64,000 bases of DNA from contig NZ_CP022163.1 in the NCBI RefSeq assembly GCF_002305855.1, positions 9,801,765 through 9,865,764 on the forward strand. Reading direction: 5' to 3'. A program made the position numbers and the translations under genes. The number at the start of each line of letters is the position of its first letter. The first letter of the stretch is position 1. The notes beneath the pieces were generated by a model. It was given only the letters and a program-made list of their open reading frames with translations, had not been told where the DNA came from and made no database searches. This document shows positions 26,889 to 35,500 of this stretch, piece by piece. This stretch comes from Melittangium boletus DSM 14713 (lineage in GTDB: Bacteria > Myxococcota > Myxococcia > Myxococcales > Myxococcaceae).

Positions 26889-28727
26889 TCAGACGGCGCC
26901 GAACGCCTCCAAGGAGATGTCCACGGACGAGGTGTCCTCGGTGGCCATCATGCGCGCGGCCTGCTCCACGTTGGGCAGCACGTTGCGCGCGTACCACAGG
27001 GCGCTCCACTTCTTGCCCTCGTAGAAGGCCTTCTCGTCGCCCGTGGCGCTCGCGCCCACGCGCTCGGCGATGACGGCCGCGTCCAGCAGCAACCAGCCCA
27101 CCGCCAGCTCGGACATCATGTTGAGGAAGCGGTTGGCCGACAGCGGGATGAGCGTCATCTTCGCCGGCTCCTGCGACCAGCCGAGCACCGCCATGGCGCT
27201 CGCCATCACGCCTTCCTGCGCCGCCGCGAGCTGCTTGACGGCCTCGCCGTACGTCTTGTGCTCGCGGTGGGCGTCGATGAAGGCGCCCACGTCCGCCATG
27301 AACTGCTGGAAGTGCGCGCCACCGGCCTGGCCCATCTTGCGGCCCACCAGGTCCATGGCCTGGATGTGGTTGGTGCCCTCGTAGATGGAGAAGATCTTCG
27401 AGTCACGCGTGTACTGCTCCACCGGGTAGTCCTGGCAGTAGCCCGCGCCGCCGTACACCTGGATGGCCTGCGCGCACAGCCGGAAGGACTGATCCGAGCC
27501 GTACGACTTGACGAGCGGCGTGAGCAGCTCCACCTGGCCCCGGTGGTAGGCGGCCTGCTCGTCGTCCTTGCCCGCGAGCATGTGGGCCTTGTCCGTGTGC
27601 ATGGCCAGCTTGACGAGGAGCGCGCGGATGCCCTCCACGTGAGCCTTCATCTCCAGCAGCATGCGGCGCACGTCCGCGTGCTCGATGATGGCCGCGCGGG
27701 GCGCCGTGGGATCCTTCCACTTGTTCATCGGCGCGCCCTGCTTGCGATCCTTCGCGTACTCGAGCGCGTTGAAGTAGGCCGCGCTCGCGAGCGCCAGGCC
27801 CTGGATGCCCACGGCGATGCGCGCGCCGTTCATCATCTTGAACATCTGGCTCATGCCGACGTTCTCGATGCCGCCCACGAGCTCGCCCACACACGCGTCG
27901 TTCTCGCCGAAGTTCAGCACACACGTGGCCGAGGCGCGGATGCCCATCTTGTGCTCGATGGAGCCCAGGGTGACGTCGTTGGGGCCCAGGAGCGAGCCGT
28001 CCGGCTTCACGCGGATCTTCGGCACGATGAAGAGCGACAGGCCCTTGGTGCCCGGCACCGCGCCCTCGATGCGCGCGAGCACCAGGTGGATGACGTTCTC
28101 CGCCAGATCGTGATCACCACCGGAGATGAAGATCTTCGTGCCGCGGATGTTGTAGGTGCCGTCCGCGTTCTTGCGCGCGGTCGTCTTCGCGGCGCCCACG
28201 TCCGAGCCCGCCTGCGGCTCGGTGAGGCACATGGTGCCACCCCAGGTGCCGTTGAGCATGCGCTCCACGTAGAGCTTCTTCTGCTCGGGCGTGCCGCACT
28301 CGGCGGTGAGCTCCGCGGCGCCGAAGGCCAGACCCGGGTACATGTTGAACGCGGAGTTGGCGCCCGAGAGCATCTCCTCGACGAGCACCTGCAGCATCAT
28401 GGGGCCACCCTGGCCACCGTGATCCGGGCTCACGCCCACCGTCTTGAAGCCCTGCTCGTAGAGCTTCGTCCACGCCTCCTTGAAGCCCTTGGGCGTGATG
28501 ACGGAGCCGTTCTCCACCCGGCAGCCCTCGCGATCACCCGAGGCATTGAGGGGCCCGAGCACGTCCTTGGAGAAGCGGTAGGTCTCGTTGAGGACGGCCT
28601 TGGCCTCCTCCGAGCCCCAGGCATCGAACGGGGCCTGTCCAGCGACCTGGCCGAAGCCGAACTGCTCGAACAGCGTGAAGAAGACTTCTCGGAGGTCGAT
28701 CTTGTAGGTGTTGATGCCCGCGGACAT
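26889..28727 (-). CDS. Acyl-CoA dehydrogenase
   Basis: The 612-residue FAD enzyme has the N-terminal, beta-barrel (MCLTEPQAGSDVG) and helical domains of acyl-CoA dehydrogenases, the catalytic-base context IYEGTNHIQAMDLVGRK, and an extra C-terminal domain (about 490-610) as in AcdA-like long forms. It oxidises acyl-CoA to trans-2-enoyl-CoA in beta-oxidation. ATG 28727 has GGGGAAG upstream and starts the conserved N terminus; the open frame extends further. Chain length is unknown. The two MaoC genes upstream on the same strand could use its product. Confidence 0.92.
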   Translation of the reverse strand: MSAGINTYKIDLREVFFTLFEQFGFGQVAGQAPFDAWGSEEAKAVLNETYRFSKDVLGPLNASGDREGCRVENGSVITPKGFKEAWTKLYEQGFKTVGVSPDHGGQGGPMMLQVLVEEMLSGANSAFNMYPGLAFGAAELTAECGTPEQKKLYVERMLNGTWGGTMCLTEPQAGSDVGAAKTTARKNADGTYNIRGTKIFISGGDHDLAENVIHLVLARIEGAVPGTKGLSLFIVPKIRVKPDGSLLGPNDVTLGSIEHKMGIRASATCVLNFGENDACVGELVGGIENVGMSQMFKMMNGARIAVGIQGLALASAAYFNALEYAKDRKQGAPMNKWKDPTAPRAAIIEHADVRRMLLEMKAHVEGIRALLVKLAMHTDKAHMLAGKDDEQAAYHRGQVELLTPLVKSYGSDQSFRLCAQAIQVYGGAGYCQDYPVEQYTRDSKIFSIYEGTNHIQAMDLVGRKMGQAGGAHFQQFMADVGAFIDAHREHKTYGEAVKQLAAAQEGVMASAMAVLGWSQEPAKMTLIPLSANRFLNMMSELAVGWLLLDAAVIAERVGASATGDEKAFYEGKKWSALWYARNVLPNVEQAARMMATEDTSSVDISLEAFGAV

Positions 28728-28802
28728 GTCACTTCCCCGTACGTGAGGGGGCACTCGACCGGACGACATGCGCGATCCAGCGCCCCAGGTGGGATGGGGG
28801 GA

Positions 28803-28830
28803 AGGTTACGACGATTGATTCTGGAGTCAA
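28803..28830 (-). promoter_or_regulatory. Candidate promoter of the acyl-CoA dehydrogenase gene
   Basis: On the minus strand, TTGACT (28830-28825) and TAACCT (28808-28803) are separated by 16 bp, about 75 bases before the ATG. The match to sigma-70 consensus is 5/6 at -35 and weaker at -10. Confidence 0.42.
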
Positions 28831-28853
28831 CCGCGAATGACTCCTCGCGTTGA

Positions 28854-28879
28854 AGGGGCGATGGACGCACATCGCCCCT
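28854..28879 (-). terminator. Hairpin terminator after the MaoC gene pair
   Basis: The 10-bp stem AGGGGCGATG / CATCGCCCCT with a 6-nt loop begins about 25 bases after the stop of the 28905 gene and separates it from the promoter of the next same-strand gene. Only TT follows the stem, so termination may be weak or Rho-assisted. Confidence 0.55.
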
Positions 28880-28904
28880 CGGGGCATCCGAGAGTGGGAT
28901 ACCC

Positions 28905-29543
28905 TTACTTCTTGGCTTTCTTCGTGGCGTCCGGAGCGACGGCCGTCTTGGCGGCGGGCTTGGAGGTCGTCTTCTTGCCCGACAGGCTCCCGCCCTTGGT
29001 GTCGTCGTCCTCACCGCCCGGAGCGGCGCTGGCGGGGGCCTGCAGCAGGCTCTCGCGCGGCACGTCCACGACGATGGGAGACTGGCCGGAGCGCTGCCGG
29101 TTCTCGTCCTCGAGCGAGTAGAAGAGCTGGATGACGGAGCTGCCCTTCATCACCAGCTCGCCCTTCTGGTTCTCCGCCCAGAGGTCCACCTCGACGAAGT
29201 AGCGGCCGCCCTCGCCGTGGCGGTCGCTCACGCGGCCCTTGCACACGACGGTGTCACCCGGCCACACCATCTTGATGAAACGCACGTGGTAGCGGCGCAG
29301 CTGGCCCCCGCGCGCCCAGTCACTGATGAGCTGACCGAGCATGCCCATGATGAGCATGCCGGGGGCATAGACGGACGGCATGCCCACGCTCTTGGCGTAC
29401 ACCTCGTCCACGTGCACGGGGTTGAAGTCACCCGAGGCACCGGCGTAGCGCGACAGCTGCACGCGGTCGATGGGGGCCTTGGCGAGCGCCGGCAGTTCAT
29501 CACCGACACGAATGCCTTCGAAGTAGAGCTTGCGCGCGGGCAT
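28905..29543 (-). CDS. MaoC-like (R)-specific enoyl-CoA hydratase-family protein
   Basis: The protein has a hot-dog fold of about 140 residues with the MaoC catalytic signature (SRYAGASGDFNPVHVDEVYA: D and H in the hydratase motif), followed by a long Ser/Lys/Ala-rich tail ending in KKAKK. The start is ATG 29543, or GTG 29546 which overlaps the preceding stop as GTGA. It is paired with a FAS1-like partner subunit gene just upstream, matching the two-gene HadA/HadB type of heterodimeric 3-hydroxyacyl dehydratases. The basic tail is unusual and may bind nucleic acid or be disordered. Confidence 0.82.
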   Translation of the reverse strand: MPARKLYFEGIRVGDELPALAKAPIDRVQLSRYAGASGDFNPVHVDEVYAKSVGMPSVYAPGMLIMGMLGQLISDWARGGQLRRYHVRFIKMVWPGDTVVCKGRVSDRHGEGGRYFVEVDLWAENQKGELVMKGSSVIQLFYSLEDENRQRSGQSPIVVDVPRESLLQAPASAAPGGEDDDTKGGSLSGKKTTSKPAAKTAVAPDATKKAKK

Positions 29544-29992
29544 CACGGGTTCTCCTTGGCGGCGCGGACGATGAGCGTGCGGCGGGCACGGAACACGAGG
29601 TTGCCCTCTTCGTCGCGGCCCTCGTCCTCGATGACGGCGACATCCATCTTGCCCGCGGGACCCGTGCGCTCGAGCACCTCGGCCACGCGCGTGGCGACGA
29701 AGATGCGGTCCCCGGCGAAGATGGGCCGCTCGTACTCGAAGGACTGCTCGGCGTGCAGCAGGCTCTTGATGCCCACGCCCAGCAGCTCGCGCAGATCCGC
29801 CGCGGAGCTGAACGACGCGGGGAAGGAGGGCGGCGCCACCACGGTGGGATAGCCCGAGGCGCGCGCGTACTCCTCGTCATAATAGATGGGGTTGTAGTCG
29901 CCGAGGGACTCGGCGAAGCGCCGGATGGCGCCCTTCTCCACCTCGTTCAGGAACGGCGGTGACGCCCGGCCAATCGCATTCTTGTCCAGCAT
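29543..29992 (-). CDS. FAS1-like dehydratase (MaoC N-terminal domain) protein
   Basis: This 149-residue single hot-dog domain protein has the FAS1-like dehydratase pattern (EKGAIRRFAESLGDYNPIYYDEEYA, then VVAPPSFPASF). It lacks the full hydratase active-site motif and probably forms the non-catalytic subunit with the MaoC-like protein downstream, with which it overlaps. The pair would hydrate or dehydrate (R)-3-hydroxyacyl thioesters. It lies 12 bases after the DapB-like gene on the same strand. Confidence 0.82.
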   Translation of the reverse strand: MLDKNAIGRASPPFLNEVEKGAIRRFAESLGDYNPIYYDEEYARASGYPTVVAPPSFPASFSSAADLRELLGVGIKSLLHAEQSFEYERPIFAGDRIFVATRVAEVLERTGPAGKMDVAVIEDEGRDEEGNLVFRARRTLIVRAAKENP

Positions 29993-30004
29993 GTCCCTCT
30001 CCCT

Positions 30005-31006
30005 TTAACGACCGGCCGGAAGCTCGAGCACGGTCAGAAGACCGGCCTCGGCGGCCGTCACGCGCGGGGCGGCGTTCACCAGCATGTGTGCGGTTGCCCG
30101 GTCGCCAGGCACCCCCCCGCGAATTTCAACGACCAGCTTCGGCTCCGCTTCGATCTCGATGCGGTCGCCGGGATCATCCGCGCCCACCGCGATCGTCAAT
30201 TCCAATCTGACCCGCTCCTGCCCCTCCTCCAGCCCCACCGCGGACTGGAAGATGCCGGCCACCCGCCCCTTCTTCACGGGGAAGGCGCCACCCGAGATGT
30301 CCTCCTCGGCGAAGACCGGGACGATCTCCTCCTCGAAGTCATCACAGTCCATGCCGAGCCCGAGCGCGCACAGCGCCGCGCTCTCCACCAGCCCCACGTG
30401 GCCCAGCTGCTCGCGGTCCACCAGGGCGAAGAACTCGTCCTCGCTCAGCCCCGCGCCCACCTTGCGCTGCAGGGACTCGCGGCGATCCCGGGCATCCACC
30501 ACGCGCGTCACCGTGGCATGGCGCACCGGACCGCAGGCCTGGCCCACCGTGGCCACCAGCCGGTCCATCACGAAGCCGGGATTGACGCCCGTGCCGAGCA
30601 CCGCCACTCCCGCCCGCTGCGCCGCGTCATCCAGCTTCTGCGCGAGCTCCGGGTACTTGAGGAAGGGGAAGGCCAGCTCCTCGCAGGTGGAGACCACCGG
30701 CATGCCCAGGGCAATGGCCTCGAGCAGCTGATCCATCACCTGCGCGAGCCGCGAGCCCGTGGCATGCAGCAGCACGACGCCCTTGCGCCGGCCCACGGCC
30801 GCGTCCAGCGAGCCGGCGACCTTGCCCTTCACTCCAGCGACCCCCAGCACGTCCGACAGGGGTCGTCCCACGAGTTGAGGATTGGCGTCGATCACCCCGA
30901 GCAATTCCACTTCGGGTGATAGCTGGGCGGCCCTGGCGATCTCCTGCCCGATGACTCCCAACCCCATGACCACCACCGGGACCGGCCCTGCGGAGGCTCT
31001 AGGCAT
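30005..31006 (-). CDS. DapB-N/2,4-diaminopentanoate dehydrogenase-like NAD(P)-dependent oxidoreductase
   Basis: This 333-residue protein has an N-terminal Rossmann domain (VVVMGLGVIGQEIARAA) and a central segment with STCEELAFPF and GVNPGFVMD, as in dihydrodipicolinate-reductase-like and diaminopentanoate dehydrogenase-like proteins. ATG 31006 with GGAGAG 7 bases upstream is chosen over an in-frame TTG at 31021. It begins a three-gene unit with the MaoC-type pair. The substrate is not evident; amino-acid-derived acyl-CoA metabolism is one possibility given the neighbours. Confidence 0.75.
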   Translation of the reverse strand: MPRASAGPVPVVVMGLGVIGQEIARAAQLSPEVELLGVIDANPQLVGRPLSDVLGVAGVKGKVAGSLDAAVGRRKGVVLLHATGSRLAQVMDQLLEAIALGMPVVSTCEELAFPFLKYPELAQKLDDAAQRAGVAVLGTGVNPGFVMDRLVATVGQACGPVRHATVTRVVDARDRRESLQRKVGAGLSEDEFFALVDREQLGHVGLVESAALCALGLGMDCDDFEEEIVPVFAEEDISGGAFPVKKGRVAGIFQSAVGLEEGQERVRLELTIAVGADDPGDRIEIEAEPKLVVEIRGGVPGDRATAHMLVNAAPRVTAAEAGLLTVLELPAGR

Positions 31007-31187
31007 CGGAGAACTCTCCAAATATCAAGGAGTTACAACGCATATCGAGGATCCCGCGCACCATAGACCACCCCCAGCCGGACAGGCAAGCGGCTCGTGA
31101 GGCGGGCTGAGCCCGACTGTGCAGAAAGGGCAAAAGTTCCGAGGGCTTGTCAAGCAGGCAGGAGCACGGGGAGTCCGCGCAGAGGGT

Positions 31188-31217
31188 GTGACCTTTGGGG
31201 GTGAAGCCGTGTATAAC
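31188..31217 (+). promoter_or_regulatory. Candidate promoter of the HD-GYP response-regulator gene
   Basis: GTGACC (31188-31193) and TATAAC (31212-31217) are separated by 18 bp, about 50 bases before the ATG, within the 261-base divergent region 31007-31267. The -10 box is good and the -35 box weak. Nothing else is recognisable in the region. Confidence 0.38.
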
Positions 31218-31267
31218 CGGCACCGTTCTTCAACATCTGTTCTTCACTGGGTTGGGAGGCTGTATTC

Positions 31268-32374
31268 ATGGACCGCATCCTCGTAGTGGATGACGATCCG
31301 CTCATTCTCGCCGCGCTCTCGCGCATCCTCCAATCGGAGGGCTACGAGGTCATCACGCACACGGATCCCGCCCAGGCCGCCAAGGAGGAGGGATTCCAGG
31401 TGGTGCTGACGGACTTCATGATGCCGCTGCTCAACGGCGTGGAGCTGTTGCGCACACTGCGCGAGAAGAACCCGAGAGCGGTACGCCTGATGCTCACGGC
31501 GGCGGCGGATTTCCGTACGGCCTCGGAGGCGGTCAACCGGGGTGAAGTGTTCCGGTTGCTCGGCAAGCCGTGGTCGCTCAGCGAGCTGACCAGTGCGGTG
31601 CGCCAGGCCATCGAGCACTTCCGGCTGGTGGAGTCCAACGAGCGGCTCACGCGCGAAGTGGCGGAGAAGAACGCCGAGCTCACGGCCATCAACCGCGACC
31701 TGGAGCGCATGGTGGTCGAGCGCACCAACGGTCTGCTCGATGGTCTCATCAGCGCGCTCGACTACCGCGACACCGAGACGCAATGGCACTCGCGCCGCGT
31801 GTCGCTCTACTCGCGCCGCATCGGCGAGGAGATCGGCCTGACGCCCACCCAGCTGGAAGTGGTGGAACAGGGCGCGCTCCTGCACGACATCGGCAAGATT
31901 GGCGTGAGCGACACCATCCTCCTCAAGCCCGGCCCCCTCTCCCCCGAGGAGTGGGTGGAGATGCGCAAGCACCCCGAGTACGGCTACAAGATCCTCGCGA
32001 AGATGCCCTACCTGCACGACGCCTCGCTCATCGTGCTGCACCACCAGGAGCGCTGGGACGGCAAGGGCTACCCGCAGGGGCTCAAGGGCCGGGACATCTC
32101 CATCGGCGCGCGCATCTTCGCCATCGCCGACACGGTGGACGCCATCACCTCGGATCGTCCCTACCGCAAGGGCCGCCCCATGTCCGTGGCGCGCGATGAG
32201 ATCAAGCGCTGTTCGGGCACGCAGTTCGATCCCGAGGTGGCCGAGGCCTTCCTGCGCATCCCCGACGCCGAGTGGCAGCGCATCCGCAAGAAGGTCGAGG
32301 ACATGGAGAACGCGGAGAACGCGCTCTGGGCGGGCTTCACCCCGGGCAAGGTGCCCAGCCGCGTCGCGAGCTGA
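31268..32374 (+). CDS. Response regulator with HD-GYP phosphodiesterase domain
   Basis: This 368-residue protein has an N-terminal receiver (DDD 8-10, phospho-acceptor D49, K100), a coiled-coil linker (about 115-155) and a C-terminal HD-GYP domain with H206-D207 (HDIGKIG 206-212) and HHQERWDGKGYPQGLKG. The GYP motif is intact, so c-di-GMP hydrolysis is expected (to pGpG or GMP). It has its own promoter and is convergent with the HEAT-cyclophilin gene. The cognate kinase is unknown. Together with the two MshEN proteins it indicates c-di-GMP signalling in this region. Confidence 0.93.
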   Translation: MDRILVVDDDPLILAALSRILQSEGYEVITHTDPAQAAKEEGFQVVLTDFMMPLLNGVELLRTLREKNPRAVRLMLTAAADFRTASEAVNRGEVFRLLGKPWSLSELTSAVRQAIEHFRLVESNERLTREVAEKNAELTAINRDLERMVVERTNGLLDGLISALDYRDTETQWHSRRVSLYSRRIGEEIGLTPTQLEVVEQGALLHDIGKIGVSDTILLKPGPLSPEEWVEMRKHPEYGYKILAKMPYLHDASLIVLHHQERWDGKGYPQGLKGRDISIGARIFAIADTVDAITSDRPYRKGRPMSVARDEIKRCSGTQFDPEVAEAFLRIPDAEWQRIRKKVEDMENAENALWAGFTPGKVPSRVAS

Positions 32375-32404
32375 GCGTCCCCCGCCCCGTCCCTCCGCCT
32401 CGTC

Positions 32405-34465
32405 TCAGGGCGACACCCCCACGTCGATCAGGGTGTCGCCCTCCAGCAACCGGTCCACCACCTCCATGCCGCGTGTCACCTCGCCGAAGGCCGTGTAGCG
32501 GCCATCCAGGTGCGGCTGGGGCGCGTGCGTGAAGAAGAACTGGCTGCCCCCCGTGTCCTTGCCCGACAGCGCCATCCCCAGCACGCCCCGGCGGTAGGCG
32601 CGGCGGGTGATCTCGCAGCGGATGGAGTAGCCCGGGCCCCCTTCCCCATCCCCTCGAGGATCGCCCCCCTGGGCCACGAAGTCCGGCACCACGCGGTGGA
32701 AGGTGAGCCCACGAAAGTACCCCTGACGCGCGAGCGCGACGAGGTTGCCCGAGGTCAGCGGCGCGCCCGCGTCCAGCGCCACCGTGAAGTCCCCCTTGCG
32801 CGTGCGGAAGGTCAGCGTGGTGCCCGGCGCGGCGGCCTCGGAACGGCGCGCATCCTCGGGGAGCGCGCGATGCGGCGCTCGCACCGGCTTGCCCGTGAGG
32901 GAACTCAGGGACGCGGCCGCCACGCGGCGCACGTTGGCGTGCGGATGCGCCAACCACGAGCGCAACAGCTCTTCCGCGTCCTTCCCCGCGAGCGCCACCC
33001 ATCCCGAGGCCACCGGCTCGGCGAGATCCGGCTCCTCGGGCACGCGCTCCGCGAGCGCGCGAACCCCGGGCAATGCCCGCATGTCCCTCAACACGCCCGC
33101 CGTACTCGCCGCCGACGCGGCCACCACGGCATCGGCTCCCGACAGGAGCGCGCGCACGGGCTCGGCCGCTTCCCGCACGGGATGCGCCGACACCACCGCG
33201 AGCGCCGCCAGCTTCACGCGCGCATCCGGATGCGTGAGGTAGCGCACCGCACCCACCGCGCCCTTCGAAACGCTCGAGCGGGCCACCTCCTGGAGCCCCA
33301 GCGCCAGCCGCCAGCCCTCGGGAATCCGCTCTCCCCCACAGCGCAGCACTTCGTCGAGCACGCCGCGCTGACGATCCATCGCCGCCGCCAGACGGCAATC
33401 CAGGTTCAACACGTCGTCCCGGGCCACGTCGGAGACCGCCGCGGGCAGGGCCTCCTGGAGCGCCCGACGCAGGGACACCAGCACCCGGCGCCCCACCTCG
33501 GGCAGGCCCTGTTGCGCGAGCGCGAGCCATGCATGACCCGCCGCGGAGTCTCCCCGGGCCACGTGCTCCGCCCGCGGCGCCATGCCCGCGAGCGCGTCCA
33601 GGGCCGTGCAGTCCCCCACGCAGCGCGACGCCAGCTTCGCGAGGGCACGCGCCGCCTCGGCCGCCACGCGCGGCACCTCGTCCGCGAGCCGGGCACCCAC
33701 CACCGCCGCGTCCTCCGGGCCACCCACCTCCCCCATGCCCTTCACGCACAGGGCCCTCACATCCGGCGCCTCATCCCCGAGGCAGCGCCGCAATCCCGGC
33801 AACGCCTCGGCGCGCTTCGCGTTCGCCAACAGGTAGGCCCCTCCGTAACGGGAGGATTCGGGTTGGGAGACCCGCAGCAGTTCCCCGGCCCGCGCGAATG
33901 GCACGTTCGCCATCGTCGCGCCCTGGCGCATCGCCACACCCAGCGCCAGGGCCGCCCGGCCCGCGAGTTCCCCCGTCTCGTGTGACAACCGCGCCCCCAG
34001 GCGCGCCACCGCGTCCGGCGTCGCCAGCCGCCCCAGGGCCTCGAGCAAGGCGCGCCGCGCGCCCTCATCCTTTTCCACCGCCTCGGCGGCGAGCAGGGCT
34101 CGCGTCATCCGGGCCTTCTCCTCCTCCTGGAGCGGTTCCCACGAGAGCGCCATCACGCCCAGCGCGAACGCGGCCTCTTCCCGCACGGACGCCGAGCCAT
34201 CCCCCACCGCCTTGAGCAGCACGCCCACCGTGGACGGATCCTGGATGCGGGCGAGCGCGCGCAACGCCCGAAGCCGCACCGCGGGCGAGCCCCGCTCCGC
34301 GAGCGCCACGAGCCGCCCCTCCGCCAACGAGCGCTGCTCCTCCCAGGCGGCGATGGCGGCCTCCGAGGCACGTGCCTCCTCTGGGGCGGGGAGGGAGCGG
34401 ACACAACCCGAGAGCACGAGCCCCCAGAAGCAGCAGAGGGCACGCACGGCGCGCGGAGAATGCAT
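32405..34465 (-). CDS. Lipoprotein with HEAT repeats and C-terminal cyclophilin-type PPIase domain
   Basis: The 686-residue protein starts with a lipoprotein signal (LVLSGC, Cys20 or so). It continues with HEAT-like helical repeats over about 60-520 and a cyclophilin domain over about 530-680 (LTFHRVVPDFVAQGGDPRGDG, then GSQFFFTHAPQPHLDGRYTAFGEV), which catalyses prolyl cis-trans isomerisation. ATG 34465 with GGAGG just upstream is the start; the frame extends further without a signal. It is probably periplasmic-facing and outer-membrane anchored; a role in folding of envelope proteins is inferred. The fusion of a HEAT scaffold to a PPIase is uncommon. Confidence 0.85.
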   Translation of the reverse strand: MHSPRAVRALCCFWGLVLSGCVRSLPAPEEARASEAAIAAWEEQRSLAEGRLVALAERGSPAVRLRALRALARIQDPSTVGVLLKAVGDGSASVREEAAFALGVMALSWEPLQEEEKARMTRALLAAEAVEKDEGARRALLEALGRLATPDAVARLGARLSHETGELAGRAALALGVAMRQGATMANVPFARAGELLRVSQPESSRYGGAYLLANAKRAEALPGLRRCLGDEAPDVRALCVKGMGEVGGPEDAAVVGARLADEVPRVAAEAARALAKLASRCVGDCTALDALAGMAPRAEHVARGDSAAGHAWLALAQQGLPEVGRRVLVSLRRALQEALPAAVSDVARDDVLNLDCRLAAAMDRQRGVLDEVLRCGGERIPEGWRLALGLQEVARSSVSKGAVGAVRYLTHPDARVKLAALAVVSAHPVREAAEPVRALLSGADAVVAASAASTAGVLRDMRALPGVRALAERVPEEPDLAEPVASGWVALAGKDAEELLRSWLAHPHANVRRVAAASLSSLTGKPVRAPHRALPEDARRSEAAAPGTTLTFRTRKGDFTVALDAGAPLTSGNLVALARQGYFRGLTFHRVVPDFVAQGGDPRGDGEGGPGYSIRCEITRRAYRRGVLGMALSGKDTGGSQFFFTHAPQPHLDGRYTAFGEVTRGMEVVDRLLEGDTLIDVGVSP

Positions 34466-34552
34466 GGCGCCTCCGCGTAGGCCAATTCTCCGCGAAAATC
34501 CAGGGGTTAGGATTCTCTTGGCGTTTGACTTGGAACGCGCGTGCGCCGGAAG

Positions 34553-35500
34553 ATGCACGCTGCTTTCCTGCCTCAAGGAGCACCGGTCCTGAACTGCCCC
34601 GGCTGTAACACCCAGGTCGCGGATGGCACCGCCATCTGCCCCTCGTGCGATTACATCATCGACGCCTCGTTCCTCTCGACGAACGCTCCCGACGACGAGT
34701 CTTCCGGAGCATCGCGAAAGCAGGGCTCCGCGTCCCGGCCGGCCCGCGCCTCCCGCGCCACCGGAAGCACCCGGAGTGTCGCGTCTGGCGCACGGGCGAA
34801 GCCCGCCCCCTCTCCCGAGCCAGAGCCGGCGCGCGATGACGCCACCAACATCCGCTCCACCGAGGAGATCCTCCGCAACGCGCCGCCCCGCGCGGCGAAC
34901 GCACGCGCGGGCTCCGGGCCTCGTCCCGCCGCGAGCGCGGCGAGCCGCCCCGCTCCTCGCCGGGCCCCGGAAGCCGACTTCGCGGACGACGAGCCCCCCG
35001 TCCGCGGCGCGAGCCGTTCGAGCTCCGGTCCGGTGGAGGATCCCGAGCAGGTCATCGCCGACTTCCGCGAGTTCGTCGGCGAGCTGAGCCGCGCCGACCG
35101 CATCGCCTTCTGGAGTGCCCTCGTCGTCGTCTTCTCGTCCTTCATGCCGTGGGTGGAGACGGCCGAGGAGGGAGAGAACCTCGGCCTGCTGAGCCTGGGC
35201 TTCATCTGCGTCCTGCTGTCGCTCGGGGTGATCGGCGCGCTCACGGTGCGCTCGCGCAAGCTGCTGCCCCAGCTCAACGCGCTCGCCCCCTGGCTGACCC
35301 AGCTGTCCATGGCCCTCGTCTGCCTCGTCTGGTGCCTCATCTTCATGAAGCTCTCGTACGACGCCACCGAGGTGCCCACGCCCATCGGCAACGCCACCAC
35401 CATCAACTCCACGCCCTCCTTCGGTGCCTTCATCGGCCTGCTGGGCTCCGTGGGAAGCCTGGTGGGCACGCTGCTCGGTTTGAAGGAGAAGCCCGCTTGA
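34553..35500 (+). CDS. Zinc-ribbon membrane protein of unknown function
   Basis: The protein has an N-terminal zinc ribbon (NCPGCNTQVADGTAICPSC), a disordered Ser/Ala/Pro/Arg-rich linker (about 45-165) and four predicted membrane helices in the last 140 residues. The start is uncertain: ATG 34553 is used here, but an AAGGAG sequence lies 8 bases before an in-frame CTG at 34589, which would begin exactly at the zinc ribbon. The gene overlaps the following MoxR gene (TTGA). It probably belongs to the MoxR/DUF58 unit; the molecular function is unknown. Confidence 0.7.
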   Translation: MHAAFLPQGAPVLNCPGCNTQVADGTAICPSCDYIIDASFLSTNAPDDESSGASRKQGSASRPARASRATGSTRSVASGARAKPAPSPEPEPARDDATNIRSTEEILRNAPPRAANARAGSGPRPAASAASRPAPRRAPEADFADDEPPVRGASRSSSGPVEDPEQVIADFREFVGELSRADRIAFWSALVVVFSSFMPWVETAEEGENLGLLSLGFICVLLSLGVIGALTVRSRKLLPQLNALAPWLTQLSMALVCLVWCLIFMKLSYDATEVPTPIGNATTINSTPSFGAFIGLLGSVGSLVGTLLGLKEKPA

